This document shows positions 35,664 to 44,814 of a stretch of 64,000 bases of DNA, piece by piece. The position numbers and the translations under genes are program-made. A model generated the notes under the pieces. The model was not told the DNA's origin and made no database searches. It worked only from the letters and a program-made list of their open reading frames with translations. Source of the stretch: CAWBQO01 sp963790965 (GTDB lineage: Bacteria > Bacteroidota > Rhodothermia > Rhodothermales > DASSAV01); contig CAWBQO010000003.1 in NCBI GenBank assembly GCA_963790965.1, forward strand, positions 1,243,511-1,307,510, given 5' to 3'. Positions within the stretch are counted from its first letter, which is position 1, and each line of letters begins with the position of its first letter.

Positions 35664-37308
35664 GATGAACGATCTGATGCTGCGTCGTCTCGGTGGACAG
35701 CGTGCCGGAGAGACGAAGGAGCAGATCAGGGCCGTACTTCGTGAGCAGCGGCAGTATGGAGAGCGCCCGTTCCTGCAGTTTGCCGCCGGGCATGAGTGAC
35801 GCCTGCACCTTCTCAATGTGCCCGCGCATATCATCGTGCTGCCGTTTCTCGGCCTTTAGCACCTTGCCTCTCAAGCGTTCCCACTCCTTGTGCAGCCCTG
35901 TGCGCGAGGCCTCGGCCGAGGGAAGGAGGCTCTTGTCCACAGACTCAACGAACGCCAGAACACGGTTCACTGCCTCGTCCAGGTGCTTTGCTGCATGACT
36001 GAACTGCGCGTCCAGATCGGCACCCGCGTCGGCGAGCACGAGTCTTTGGAATAGCGCGTCCGGATCCTCAGAGAGGGCCGCAAGGTCGAGCTTGTAGCGT
36101 TCGAGCAGGTTTGCAATGCGCCCCTCCACGATCGTGGCGCTGGCCCTCGGGTAGATGATGGGCATGGGCACGCCCGCCCAGGCGTAAAGCGGACGCAGCT
36201 GCGCAAAGTAGGCCACCTCCCCGGGTCCGGCAATGTACGCTGCCGTCGGGAGGAGGGTATCCTGCACGATGGGACGAAGCGCCACGTTTGGCCCAAACCG
36301 TTCCGGACGGCGCTCTACAAGGGACTTCAACTCGCCTTCCGAAAGCGCCTCGTCAAAGCCGCTGAGCGTTAAGCGGTCGCCTTCTCGCCCGACCGGGGTG
36401 CGCGCTCCATCGATATAAAACAGGTTTACCGGGCGCACGGAAATCTGCGCGTGATACGCGGCCGCGAGAGGCTCGGATGTGCTCCTGAGTTCCGATTCCG
36501 CCTCCGCGGCCCCCGTAACGGCCCGCGAAAAGAGAGGCGCAGCAAGGCTCTTGAGCCGCGGATCGGTTGGATCGATAAAGACGAGACCGGTATCAGGAAA
36601 GAAGGAGCGCATGAGCCGTGCAAACGCGTCCATCAGGGTCGTTCCGGGCGCGTATGCATCCCTGACACGGGCCATCACCGCTTCCTTGAACTCGGTCGGA
36701 CGCAACGCTGCGGCAAGTCGCTCGATGACCGGCTCGATGGCGGCCGTGAGTTTTCGCGGGCCTACCGGGCCGCCGTTCGGCTCTGTTTGCGCTTCGTCGG
36801 GCGCGTACAACAGCGTGGTGAGATCGGCATCCTGCTGGATGAGGATGGAAGCAATCTCTTCAAAATCATGATCTTCGCCTTCGAGCCAGAACACCGGCAC
36901 GACGGCCCGGCCGGTCTCCTCTGACAGCTGCTTCGCGAGTTGCAGCGTCGTGATGGTCTTGAGCGCGGTGTAGATCGGCCCGCCGAGGATGCCGACCTGC
37001 TGCCCCGTGACGACGGCAACGCTTTCTGCGGCGCGGAGCTTGTTGATGTTGGCGCGAACCCGCTCGTCCGCGCCCCAGCGTTCATTTTGCTGGAGCAAGA
37101 TGTCCGCGAGCGCCTCACGATCGCGGGGGTAGGCGGCGGCGCGGTCGGCGGCGGCGACACGGTCGGCTTCGCTGCGGAAGTCGCCTTCAAAGAAGGAGGC
37201 GAGCGCCGCAGCGCCGGTACAGTAGTCGCGAAAGAGCGGCGAGAAAGAAGGAACGCTATCGAACGGCACACGCTCGATGGTCGAGTCTACAAGTAGATCG
37301 GCTGACAT
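35659..37308 (-). CDS. bshC: Bacillithiol biosynthesis cysteine-adding enzyme BshC
   Basis: Proposed to ligate cysteine to GlcN-malate in the last step of bacillithiol synthesis. The 549-residue product has the nucleotidyltransferase-like core with VVTGQQVGILGGPIYTALKT and PVFWLEGEDHDFEEI, the family hallmarks, plus a C-terminal coiled-coil region (residues about 430-530). Full length. The stop codon sits in the end of repeat copy B. bshA and bshB are not in the window. Presence implies a bacillithiol-type low-molecular-weight thiol. Confidence 0.95.
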   Translation of the reverse strand: MSADLLVDSTIERVPFDSVPSFSPLFRDYCTGAAALASFFEGDFRSEADRVAAADRAAAYPRDREALADILLQQNERWGADERVRANINKLRAAESVAVVTGQQVGILGGPIYTALKTITTLQLAKQLSEETGRAVVPVFWLEGEDHDFEEIASILIQQDADLTTLLYAPDEAQTEPNGGPVGPRKLTAAIEPVIERLAAALRPTEFKEAVMARVRDAYAPGTTLMDAFARLMRSFFPDTGLVFIDPTDPRLKSLAAPLFSRAVTGAAEAESELRSTSEPLAAAYHAQISVRPVNLFYIDGARTPVGREGDRLTLSGFDEALSEGELKSLVERRPERFGPNVALRPIVQDTLLPTAAYIAGPGEVAYFAQLRPLYAWAGVPMPIIYPRASATIVEGRIANLLERYKLDLAALSEDPDALFQRLVLADAGADLDAQFSHAAKHLDEAVNRVLAFVESVDKSLLPSAEASRTGLHKEWERLRGKVLKAEKRQHDDMRGHIEKVQASLMPGGKLQERALSILPLLTKYGPDLLLRLSGTLSTETTQHQIVHL

Positions 37309-37374
37309 ACGGTGGGCGATGGATCAGGTGGCGGCGGGCGTCTGCACGTCGGAGGGTGATGATCTACAGCAAAA

Positions 37375-37412
37375 AGCGAAGCCTCACTCGGCTGCTGCCG
37401 CGAAGCTTCGCT
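37375..37412 (-). terminator. Weak hairpin between BFN nuclease and bshC genes
   Basis: An 8-bp inverted repeat (AGCGAAGC / GCTTCGCT) with a 22-nt loop just beyond the BFN gene stop codon. An A run on the plus strand gives U residues in the minus-strand transcript, consistent with a leftward terminator. Confidence 0.45.
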
Positions 37413-37447
37413 CTGGCCTTTACGAGAGGACTGCGCGGAAGCGGCGT

Positions 37448-38038
37448 TCAGTTCTGTTCGCCCTTCATCTTTGCAATCTCGTCCCGGAGGTGGGCAGCCT
37501 TTTCATAATCCTCATCCTGGATGGCTTTCGCCAGCTGCTGCTCCATCCTTTCGAGGCGCGAAACGGGCGCGGAAGCTTCTTCCTTGACGACCTCCGGTTC
37601 ACTCACGGGTGCCGCAGTCATGTTCTCCTCTTCCGTCGGGATGCCCGCTTCTTCGATGACGGCCGGGGAGACGAAGATCGGCGCTTCGGCGCGCACGGCC
37701 AGCGCGATGGCGTCGCTCGGACGGGCGTCGAGCTGGCCTTCCTCGCCGTCGTGGACGTAGCGAATCTTGGCGAAGAAAGTCCCTTCGCGCAGCTCGTCCA
37801 CCACCACGTCGACCACCTCGGCACCGACGGCTTCGAACACGTCGCGCAGAAGATCATGGGTCATGGGCCTCGGCGGCTGGATTTTCTCCAACTCCAGCGC
37901 GATAGCCTGCGCTTCCGCCGAACCAATGATGATGGGGAGTCGCCGGTTGCCGTTCACTTCCCCGAGCACGAGCGCATACGCGCCGCCGCTGGAAGGGCTG
38001 GTGGAGAGGCCGACTATATCTACCTGAATAAAATCCAT
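37448..38038 (-). CDS. Bifunctional nuclease (DUF151) with UVR motif
   Basis: A 196-residue protein. Residues about 1-130 are a BFN/DUF151 domain (DIVGLSTSPSSGGAYALVLG, LPIIIGSAEAQAIALELEK, LDARPSDAIALAVRAEAPIF). A low-complexity linker follows, and the C-terminus (LAKAIQDEDYEKAAHLRDEI) is a UvrB/UvrC interaction motif. This BFN-UVR architecture is common in Bacteroidota and suggests a role in nucleotide excision or RNA/DNA processing. Downstream of the dusB-hisD-hisC genes on the same strand. Confidence 0.9.
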   Translation of the reverse strand: MDFIQVDIVGLSTSPSSGGAYALVLGEVNGNRRLPIIIGSAEAQAIALELEKIQPPRPMTHDLLRDVFEAVGAEVVDVVVDELREGTFFAKIRYVHDGEEGQLDARPSDAIALAVRAEAPIFVSPAVIEEAGIPTEEENMTAAPVSEPEVVKEEASAPVSRLERMEQQLAKAIQDEDYEKAAHLRDEIAKMKGEQN

Positions 38039-38113
38039 CTGATCGTTTTACCCGAACACGTAAGGAGGTATTTGCAAGCGCCCGTTTTTCAAGAGGAAGT
38101 CCCCTCGGAGGCC

Positions 38114-39220
38114 TTACTGCCGCAGCGCGTCTTCTAACGCGGCCAAAAATGCCGTGTTCTCTGAGGGCGTACCGGCATTGACCCGCACATATCCGCCAAG
38201 TTGTCGATAGGAACTGACGTTGCGCAGGAGCACGCCGGCGTCTGCAAGACGGGACACCAGAAGGCCGGGCTTCACGTGCGTTTTGAATATAAAAAAATTG
38301 GCTACGCTCGGGACGACGTCTTCTACGCCCGACTCTTGAAGGGCAAGAAACAGCGCGCGAGTAGATAGCTTCATTGCCGCGACGCGGTCCGCAACCAAGT
38401 CGGGCTTCGCCAACAGCGCCAGCGCCGCCGTTTCGGCGAGACGATCTACCACAAAAGGCAGCCGGGCTTTAAAGAACTCCGTGATCACCTCGGGCCGCGC
38501 TACCATGTATCCTATTCGAAGCCCCGCCAGGCCGGACGCTTTGGAGAACGTACGCAGGATAATTACATTCGGATACTCGTCCAGAAGCGACAGGGCTGAC
38601 GGCTCGGTGTTGAACTCAACGTAAGCCTCATCGATCACTACAAATCCCTCCGCGGCTTTCACGAGGGCTTCGATCTCGCCGAGAGGCATCGCAATTCCGG
38701 TGGGATTGTTCGGCGAGGCGATGACCGTAAGTGCCGGCCGATGCGCCCGGACGGCGTCGATGAGTGCGTCGGCATCGAACGACAGGTCTGCGCGCGGTTC
38801 TACCTCCACTAAATCGGCCTCATGAAGGCGCGCCACTTTGCCGTAGAGCGAAAAGAGCGGTGCCGGCAGGACGACCTTCGTGCCCCGTTCGAGGAGAACC
38901 AGCCCGAGCAAGTACGTCAACTCGTTCGAGCCGTTCGAGATGAGCATCCAGTCCTCCGGGACGCCGAGCTGCTCTGCGAGCGCTGCCCGAAGCCTGTCCG
39001 GATGCTCGTCCGGATACCGGTTGAACGGTATTTCGAAGATGCGCTCAACGAGGGCGCGTTTGAGGTCCTCCGGCAAGTCGAACGGACTTTCGTTCTGATT
39101 CAGCTTAACCGGCGGCGCGGCGTGTCCTCCCACGACGTATGGATGCTCGTCGCGCACGGCCGACCGAATGAAGGAGAGAACGCCGTTTGGCTGCGTTGAG
39201 GCTGAAGGCTTGGTTCTCAT
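38114..39220 (-). CDS. hisC: Histidinol-phosphate aminotransferase
   Basis: Converts imidazole-acetol phosphate and glutamate to histidinol phosphate. 368 residues, class II PLP aminotransferase: KLNQNESPFDLPEDLK at the start, ASPNNPTGIAMP, VIDEAYVEF, and the PLP lysine in RTFSKASGLAGLRIGY. Located 16 bp after hisD on the same strand, forming a partial histidine cluster; the other his genes are not in the window. Confidence 0.95.
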   Translation of the reverse strand: MRTKPSASTQPNGVLSFIRSAVRDEHPYVVGGHAAPPVKLNQNESPFDLPEDLKRALVERIFEIPFNRYPDEHPDRLRAALAEQLGVPEDWMLISNGSNELTYLLGLVLLERGTKVVLPAPLFSLYGKVARLHEADLVEVEPRADLSFDADALIDAVRAHRPALTVIASPNNPTGIAMPLGEIEALVKAAEGFVVIDEAYVEFNTEPSALSLLDEYPNVIILRTFSKASGLAGLRIGYMVARPEVITEFFKARLPFVVDRLAETAALALLAKPDLVADRVAAMKLSTRALFLALQESGVEDVVPSVANFFIFKTHVKPGLLVSRLADAGVLLRNVSSYRQLGGYVRVNAGTPSENTAFLAALEDALRQ

Positions 39221-39236
39221 GAAAAAAATAACGTAT

Positions 39237-40532
39237 TCACTGCGAAGCGGTCCCGTCGAGGCGCACCTGGATCGATAGCGCGTGGGCGTCCAGCGACTCG
39301 GCCCGGGCGAACTGCATAATATCCCGGCCCACGCGCTCGATTCGCTCTTTCGAGTAGGCGATCACAGACTGTTTACGAACGAACTGGTCCACATTGAGCG
39401 CAGACGCATAACGTGCGGTGCCGCCGGTCGGGAGTACGTGGTTTGGTCCGGCAAAATAGTCACCCACCGGCTCTGGCGCGAACGGTCCAAGAAAAATGGC
39501 ACCGGCATGGCGGATGCGCGTCATCACGGTCCAGGGTTCGCGGGTGATGATCTCCAGGTGCTCGGGTGCAAGTTCGTTCACCAGCGCGCACGCCGCATCG
39601 AGATCCGGCGCTACGATGCACGCGCCGTAATCTCTGAGTGAGGCCTCGATGATCGCGCGCCGGGGCAACTCGGCCGTAAAGCGCTCGATCCATTCACCGA
39701 CGGCCTCTGCGAGCGCGTGATCCGTGGTGACGAGGATAGCGGAGGCGCGCTCGTCGTGTTCGGCCTGGGAAAGCAAGTCGGCCGCCACGGAGCGCGGATC
39801 CGCCGTGCTGTCGGCGAGAACGACGATCTCGCTCGGCCCCGCAATGGCGTCGATCGCCACCCGCCCGAAGACCAGCTTCTTGGCCGCGGCAACATAGGCG
39901 TTGCCGGGTCCGGCAATCAGATCGACGCGCGGAACACTCTCCGTGCCGAAGGCAAACGCCGCTACGGCCTGCGCTCCGCCCACGGCGTAGACATTCCGGA
40001 TGCCGAGAAGATGGGCCGTCGCAAGAACGAGCGGGCTTGGCATTCCATCCGCGCCCGGTGGCGACGCCACGAAAATCTCGGGCACGCCGGCTACCTGCGC
40101 CGGAATGGCGTTCATCAAGAGGCTGGACGGATAGACCGCCTTCCCCCCCGGAACATACAGTCCCACGCGGTCCATCGCAACGACCCGCTGCCCGAGCACG
40201 ACGCCGTCGCCGTCTTCGACGAACCAGGAGTTTTGCCGCTGCCGTTCGTGAAAGCGGCGGATGTTGTCGGCAGCTTTGAGGATGACGCCCCGCAGCTCGG
40301 CGTCCATGCCTTCCGCAGCTTCGCGAAGACGGCCCGGAGGCACGAGAATTGACGAAGGGCGAACGCCGTCGAAGCGTTCGGTAAGCTCGAGCAGCGCTGC
40401 GTCGCCGCCCGTTCTCACTTCCTCGATGACCTGCGCCGCTCTACCGGCGATGGCCTCGCTGAAAGAGGCATCGCGGTTAAAAACGGCGGCAAGGCGCGCG
40501 TGTCGTTCGTCAAAACCGATGATTGGAATCAT
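39237..40532 (-). CDS. hisD: Histidinol dehydrogenase
   Basis: Oxidises L-histidinol to L-histidine in two NAD+-dependent steps using zinc. 431 residues; conserved GLYVPGGKAVYPSSLLMNAIPA, IAGPGNAYVAAAKK, the catalytic/zinc-binding LLSQAEHD (Gln/His), and HLEIITREP with HVLPTGGTARY near the end. Between dusB and hisC in a probable three- or four-gene operon. Confidence 0.97.
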   Translation of the reverse strand: MIPIIGFDERHARLAAVFNRDASFSEAIAGRAAQVIEEVRTGGDAALLELTERFDGVRPSSILVPPGRLREAAEGMDAELRGVILKAADNIRRFHERQRQNSWFVEDGDGVVLGQRVVAMDRVGLYVPGGKAVYPSSLLMNAIPAQVAGVPEIFVASPPGADGMPSPLVLATAHLLGIRNVYAVGGAQAVAAFAFGTESVPRVDLIAGPGNAYVAAAKKLVFGRVAIDAIAGPSEIVVLADSTADPRSVAADLLSQAEHDERASAILVTTDHALAEAVGEWIERFTAELPRRAIIEASLRDYGACIVAPDLDAACALVNELAPEHLEIITREPWTVMTRIRHAGAIFLGPFAPEPVGDYFAGPNHVLPTGGTARYASALNVDQFVRKQSVIAYSKERIERVGRDIMQFARAESLDAHALSIQVRLDGTASQ

Positions 40533-40571
40533 GCTCTATCGACAACGGAAAACGGGTCGCTCCGGGAAGGA

Positions 40572-41642
40572 TCAAACTGCCGAGCCTTGGCCACTCTCCA
40601 TGAGGCGCGTGCCCGGTAGCACCGCACGGCGCGTCTTCAAGCTCGCGGGCGGCACAGCAACGCGCGCCGAGGGTTCGTGCTCGTTGAAGTTGCGCAGCAA
40701 CTCGATGGTGTCCTTCATGGCCGACTTTTCCATAATGAGGTGCCGAAGCCTGCTTGCATTCGGGAAGCCTTTAAAATAGCCGCCGTACATGCGGCGCATC
40801 TCGAGCACGCCCTTCGCTTCTCCAAGCCACTCGCATTTCAGGGTCAGGTGCTCCGCCACTACGGCGACCCGCTCCTCCCACGAAGGCGGCGGCAGTACCT
40901 CACCGGTCTCCATAAACGCCTTTGCCTCCCTGAATATCCACGGATTCCCTATGGCACCGCGTCCAATCATGACGCCGTCCGCGCCCGTATCCTCAAACAT
41001 GCGCTGGATGAGCGCCGGCGTCGTGGCGTCGCCGTTCCCGATGAGCGGGATGCGAAGGTCCGGCATGTTCTTGAGCTTGCGCAGCCACGCCCAGTCCGCC
41101 TCGCCCTTGTACATCTGCGTGCGGGTACGGGCGTGAACCGTGAGCGCCTCGATGCCGGCATCCTGCAGCATCCGGGCCACGTCGAGAATCTGAATCGACG
41201 AATCATTCCATCCGAGGCGCGTCTTGACCGTGACGGGCCGCGACGCCTGCTCCACGACGGCGCGCGTGATGCTCTCCATCTTCGGCAGGTTGCGGAGAAT
41301 GCCCGCGCCGCCATCCTTGCACACGACCTTCTTGACCGGACAGCCGAAATTGATGTCGATCGCGTCCGGCCCCGCCGCGTCCGCTATGGAGGCCGCCTGG
41401 CGAACCTGGTCCACCTCGCCGCCGAATATCTGGATCCCGAGCGGACGTTCTTCAGGATAAAACTCCAGCTTTTGAAGCGAATCCTCCGCTTCATAAACGA
41501 GACCGCCCGAGGCAATGAACTCCGTGAAGAGCATATCCGCCCCGTACCGCTTGCACAAGACGCGAAAGGGCGGATCGCTCACGTCCTCCATCGGCGCGAG
41601 CAGGAGTGGCTGCCGGCCCAGATCTATGGATCCTATCTTCAT
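40572..41642 (-). CDS. dusB: tRNA-dihydrouridine synthase (DusB-like)
   Basis: Reduces uridine in tRNA to dihydrouridine using FMN and NADPH. 356 residues with the Dus hallmarks: LLAPMEDVSDPPFRVLC, DINFGCPVKKVVCKDGGAG containing the catalytic Cys, RTRTQMYKGEADW, and GADGVMIGRGAIGNPWIF. First gene of the leftward group with hisD 39 bp downstream. Confidence 0.95.
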   Translation of the reverse strand: MKIGSIDLGRQPLLLAPMEDVSDPPFRVLCKRYGADMLFTEFIASGGLVYEAEDSLQKLEFYPEERPLGIQIFGGEVDQVRQAASIADAAGPDAIDINFGCPVKKVVCKDGGAGILRNLPKMESITRAVVEQASRPVTVKTRLGWNDSSIQILDVARMLQDAGIEALTVHARTRTQMYKGEADWAWLRKLKNMPDLRIPLIGNGDATTPALIQRMFEDTGADGVMIGRGAIGNPWIFREAKAFMETGEVLPPPSWEERVAVVAEHLTLKCEWLGEAKGVLEMRRMYGGYFKGFPNASRLRHLIMEKSAMKDTIELLRNFNEHEPSARVAVPPASLKTRRAVLPGTRLMESGQGSAV

Positions 41643-41860
41643 GCGCGAAAACCGTCAATTAGAGGCGACGGCTCGAACGAGAACCTTGCACCGCTGTTCC
41701 AATGCAGAGGGATTCAGCGCGCGAGCGCGCTTGTGCATCCTTTTACAGCAGGGTAACGTAAGCGGCTACTGTTGACGGGCGCGCCGCTCCTATAATGACA
41801 GGCGCTGCCTTCCCCTGAACCCCCGGCCGGTAATCCCGGGCACCCGACCCCCTTATCGCT
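41643..41860. other. Divergent intergenic region
   Basis: Contains TTGACG (41772) and TATAAT (41791) toward the rightward small gene, but the 13-bp spacing is short, so only the -10 is a reasonable promoter element. Nothing else recognisable. Confidence 0.3.
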
Positions 41861-42124
41861 ATGCGAAAAACAGCCGCTCTCCCCGTCGCACTCGTTTCGA
41901 TGCTTGCTCTCGTGTTCGCCGGATGCGGGCCGAGTTTATTTGACCGCGTAAGCAACTTCTGGTCGCTGTCCTGCTGCGGCACGGTGATTGTCGTCCTCGA
42001 CATTCTTGCGCTCGTCGAACTCGCCGGCAGCGCGCGGTCGCTTGGAAGCAAGATCATCTGGGCGCTGATCATCATCTTTATGCCCGTTCTCGGTTTGATT
42101 CTGTACTATTTCTTCGCGCGGTAG
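41861..42124 (+). CDS. Small PLDc_N-type membrane lipoprotein
   Basis: An 87-residue protein. The N-terminus has a signal sequence with a lipobox (ALVFAGCGPS, cysteine near residue 22). The second half has two hydrophobic segments (VIVVLDILALVELAGSA; IIWALIIIFMPVLGLILYYF), matching the PLDc_N (phospholipase D nuclease N-terminal) family of small membrane proteins of unknown role. Confidence 0.8.
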   Translation: MRKTAALPVALVSMLALVFAGCGPSLFDRVSNFWSLSCCGTVIVVLDILALVELAGSARSLGSKIIWALIIIFMPVLGLILYYFFAR

Positions 42125-42227
42125 CCGGGACGGTCGGAACCTTTTGTGCAGCAAGGAGGCTTCAACTCCGTAGGACGCCGGGCACCCATCCCGTCCGGCG
42201 TCTGGATTCCTCTACAGTTGCATTGAC

Positions 42228-43295
42228 ATGCCCCGCTGCGTCGTTCCGCGCCTGCTCCTGCTGCTTCTATTCGCCGCCTGCCCGCTGCTTGCCCACGGGC
42301 AGGATACGGCGCTCCTGCTCGGCGTCCGCTACAGCGAGCGCATCCCCCGACCGCTGCCCTACTATGCGGGAACCGGCGATTCGCTCTCCAGGCCCGTCTA
42401 CGGCACGCTCTATATTGCTGCGCGGAACGGCAAGATCTCGGCGACACCGCGCCTGAGCGGTCTCTACGTGCCCCGCAGCGACGGCTTCTGGCGCGTAGAC
42501 GCGAAAAGGAGCATCTATAACGACTGGGTGGAAGACTTCGTGTGGGCTGCCCCCGTCGGCGACTCGCCGCAACTCAACGGCATTCCGTCCTACAATGGCG
42601 AATACTGCGAGGGCCACCGCACCCAGCAGATAAACTTCGCGTCGAGCGATCTGCTCGCAGTAGAGGTGCGCAGCGCCGGCTACTGCGAAGACGCGGCGCA
42701 CCCCTGGAATTTCAACACCTTCGCCGTCATCCCGATTGACAGCGCCGACCACCTCGGCGTGCCGCTGTCGCGCCTCTTCGGATCCCCCGGCCGCGAGGCC
42801 CTCTATGCCGGAGCGGACGCGGCCATCGGAAAGCTGCGCGCCGCCGACCGCGAGAAGTACGTCTCCCGCCCCGATGAGGCGAGCTGGAACATAGCACGTG
42901 GCAGCGGAAAGTGGGTCGTGAGGGGACGACTGGACCCGAGTGTCGTTACCCGGTCCGAGGTCCTTGACTTCGACGTCGATCTCAAAAACCTCACGCCCGT
43001 TACCGGGCGGAGTGGCGGCGGCACGACCTGGGATGTCGTGCGCGCCTTCGCGCCCGGTGCCACTGACGCCTTCGGATCGCCCACGGGCGACCTCGTCATC
43101 ATTCAGCAGGCAAACACGCTCACGGTCCACCGCGTGGCGGAAGGCAAGATCCAGCCGAGCGCGCTCACCATACCCCTGCCGGCAGGCACCCGGGCTGTCT
43201 CCGCGCGATGGGCCGGCGGCGCGGAAGCGCGGCGGTGGTCGACGCAGTTTCCCGATCTCGTTCGCGCCGTCTCGGGAGCCAAGCGCATCCGGTAG
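42228..43295 (+). CDS. Secreted protein of unknown function
   Basis: A 355-residue exported protein with a signal peptide (LLLLLLFAACPLLAHGQD). The beta-rich mature part (VYGTLYIAARNGKISATPRL, FASSDLLAVEVRSAGYC, VVRGRLDPSVVTRSEVLDF) holds cysteine-containing motifs (GEYCEGHRTQQ, GYCEDAAHPW). I do not recognise a named family. It ends 9 bp before the convergent crcB gene. Confidence 0.78.
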   Translation: MPRCVVPRLLLLLLFAACPLLAHGQDTALLLGVRYSERIPRPLPYYAGTGDSLSRPVYGTLYIAARNGKISATPRLSGLYVPRSDGFWRVDAKRSIYNDWVEDFVWAAPVGDSPQLNGIPSYNGEYCEGHRTQQINFASSDLLAVEVRSAGYCEDAAHPWNFNTFAVIPIDSADHLGVPLSRLFGSPGREALYAGADAAIGKLRAADREKYVSRPDEASWNIARGSGKWVVRGRLDPSVVTRSEVLDFDVDLKNLTPVTGRSGGGTTWDVVRAFAPGATDAFGSPTGDLVIIQQANTLTVHRVAEGKIQPSALTIPLPAGTRAVSARWAGGAEARRWSTQFPDLVRAVSGAKRIR

Positions 43296-43304
43296 CGACC
43301 TCCA

Positions 43305-43688
43305 TTAAGGCCGAACGAGCGCCATTCCGGCGACGACGCAGAGCAAGCCCAGCACGACGCTACCCCCGGCATTTAGAAGTGCAAGACCGAGGCGGCCGTC
43401 CTGAAGCAGGGCGATGGTCTCCACGCTGAAGGTTGAAAAGGTCGTAAACGACCCGAGAAACCCCACCACGGCGAAGTAGCGGAGCGGTCCGCCACCGCCC
43501 TGGCGCTCGAACAGACCCACGGCCGCGCCGATAAGGAGGCACCCAATCAGGTTCACGAGCCAGGTACTCAGAGGAAGTGCTCCCTTCCAGTACTGCGAGA
43601 CGAGCAGGCCCGCGGCGAATCGCGCGAGCGCGCCGCTCGCCCCACCGAGCGCGACCATCGCGACGGCGTAGGCGGCTTCAGCGGGCAT
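43305..43688 (-). CDS. crcB: Fluoride channel CrcB/FluC
   Basis: A 127-residue four-helix membrane protein that exports fluoride as a dimer. Motifs: ALGGASGALARFAAG, LSTWLVNLIGCLLIGAA and GFLGSFTTFSTFSVETI (with the conserved Phe/Ser fluoride track). ATG 43688 chosen, giving 11 bp overlap with the solute-binding protein gene; the longer frame upstream is a shadow of that gene. Probably translated with it. No fluoride riboswitch was seen upstream. Confidence 0.93.
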   Translation of the reverse strand: MPAEAAYAVAMVALGGASGALARFAAGLLVSQYWKGALPLSTWLVNLIGCLLIGAAVGLFERQGGGGPLRYFAVVGFLGSFTTFSTFSVETIALLQDGRLGLALLNAGGSVVLGLLCVVAGMALVRP

Positions 43689-44754
43689 TGTGCTCCTCGA
43701 GGTAAGCCGCTCCCCGGCCCTTGATGTTCTCATCCCAGAACTGCATCCACGTAGGACCGTCTGCCGCGAGGCGCTCCCAGTCGATGTCCATCGGCTCGAT
43801 GCGTGTTCGGCCAATCCAGGCGGGCATACGCGCCTCGTCGATGTCCTCGCGCACGGGAATGCGGTAGAACCGCTCCGCCTGCTCGACGAGAGCGCTGTCC
43901 GAGGTGACGTACTCGTAGAACGCTTTCGCAAGATCCGGCGCAGGCGCACCGGCCACGAGCGCAATGCCGTCCACGAGCACCGGCGTACCGCTCTGCGGAA
44001 CCCGGTAGCCGAACGGATAGCCGTTCGTTTGCGTCTGAAGTTCGATGTCGGGCATATTCCACAGCGTCGCGTCCCCCTCTTCTCGCGCCAGGCGGATGTA
44101 GAGCTGCGTCGGGTCGGCGGCGTAGGTCTTCACGTTTTCGTCCAGACGCGCCAGCCAGCGGTAGCCCTCCTCAACGGTTGGTTGCCTCAGAATCATCGCG
44201 CCGAAGATGGTGCGCATCCCGGAACTCTCCATGGGCATGCGGATGAGGATGCGGCCCTTCCACTTCGGGTCGAGCAGGTCGTCCCAGTCGCGCGGCGCCT
44301 CCAGCGAATCGACTGTTCGGGTGTTATAGGCGAGTACCTGGGGCGTGAGGAAGGTGCCGTACCAGCGGTCTTCCGCATCGCGGGTGTAAGGCGGCACCGC
44401 GCCGGCCCAGGAAGGCGCATAGGCCGCGAGAAGGCCCTCCTCGGCGGCGCGGGCAAACGTCGGACTATCACCACCCCACCAGAGACTTGCCTGCGGATTC
44501 TGGCTTTCCGTCCGGATGCGGTCATACGCCGTCTGCCCGCCCATGTCGATCCACTGCACGTCCACATCGGGGTGGCGCGCCTCGAACCCCTCCTCGTAGA
44601 GCGACAGCATCTCCTTGCCATGGGGCGAGTAGACGACGAGCCGCTCCCGGCGGTCCGACGAACAGCCGCTAACGGCGGCGACCAGTACGAGTGCGAAAAG
44701 CCCGCGCTCGATCAGTATTCGGCCGATCCGCAGCCACTGTGATCGCGTCCTCAT
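43678..44754 (-). CDS. Extracellular solute-binding lipoprotein (iron/2-aminoethylphosphonate type)
   Basis: A 358-residue lipoprotein (LVLVAAVSGCSSD). Family 1-type solute-binding fold: LVVYSPHGKEMLSLYEEGFE, WWGGDSPTFARAAEEGLL, WYGTFLTPQVLAYNT, DLLDPKWKGRILIRMP. It resembles the Fe3+/thiamine/phosphonate-binding group. No permease or ATPase gene is adjacent, so the rest of the transporter is elsewhere or it acts as a sensor. Downstream of uvrD by 60 bp and overlapping crcB. Confidence 0.85.
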   Translation of the reverse strand: MRTRSQWLRIGRILIERGLFALVLVAAVSGCSSDRRERLVVYSPHGKEMLSLYEEGFEARHPDVDVQWIDMGGQTAYDRIRTESQNPQASLWWGGDSPTFARAAEEGLLAAYAPSWAGAVPPYTRDAEDRWYGTFLTPQVLAYNTRTVDSLEAPRDWDDLLDPKWKGRILIRMPMESSGMRTIFGAMILRQPTVEEGYRWLARLDENVKTYAADPTQLYIRLAREEGDATLWNMPDIELQTQTNGYPFGYRVPQSGTPVLVDGIALVAGAPAPDLAKAFYEYVTSDSALVEQAERFYRIPVREDIDEARMPAWIGRTRIEPMDIDWERLAADGPTWMQFWDENIKGRGAAYLEEHNAR

Positions 44755-44814
44755 AATCTGTCTTGATCTATTCTAAACCTTCTTCTTCGGCAGTCGCCCG
44801 TGCGGTCCCGAACT

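Noticed and set aside
43689..43760. Possible fluoride riboswitch before crcB
   Set aside because: crcB overlaps the preceding coding region; no crcB-motif RNA structure seen.
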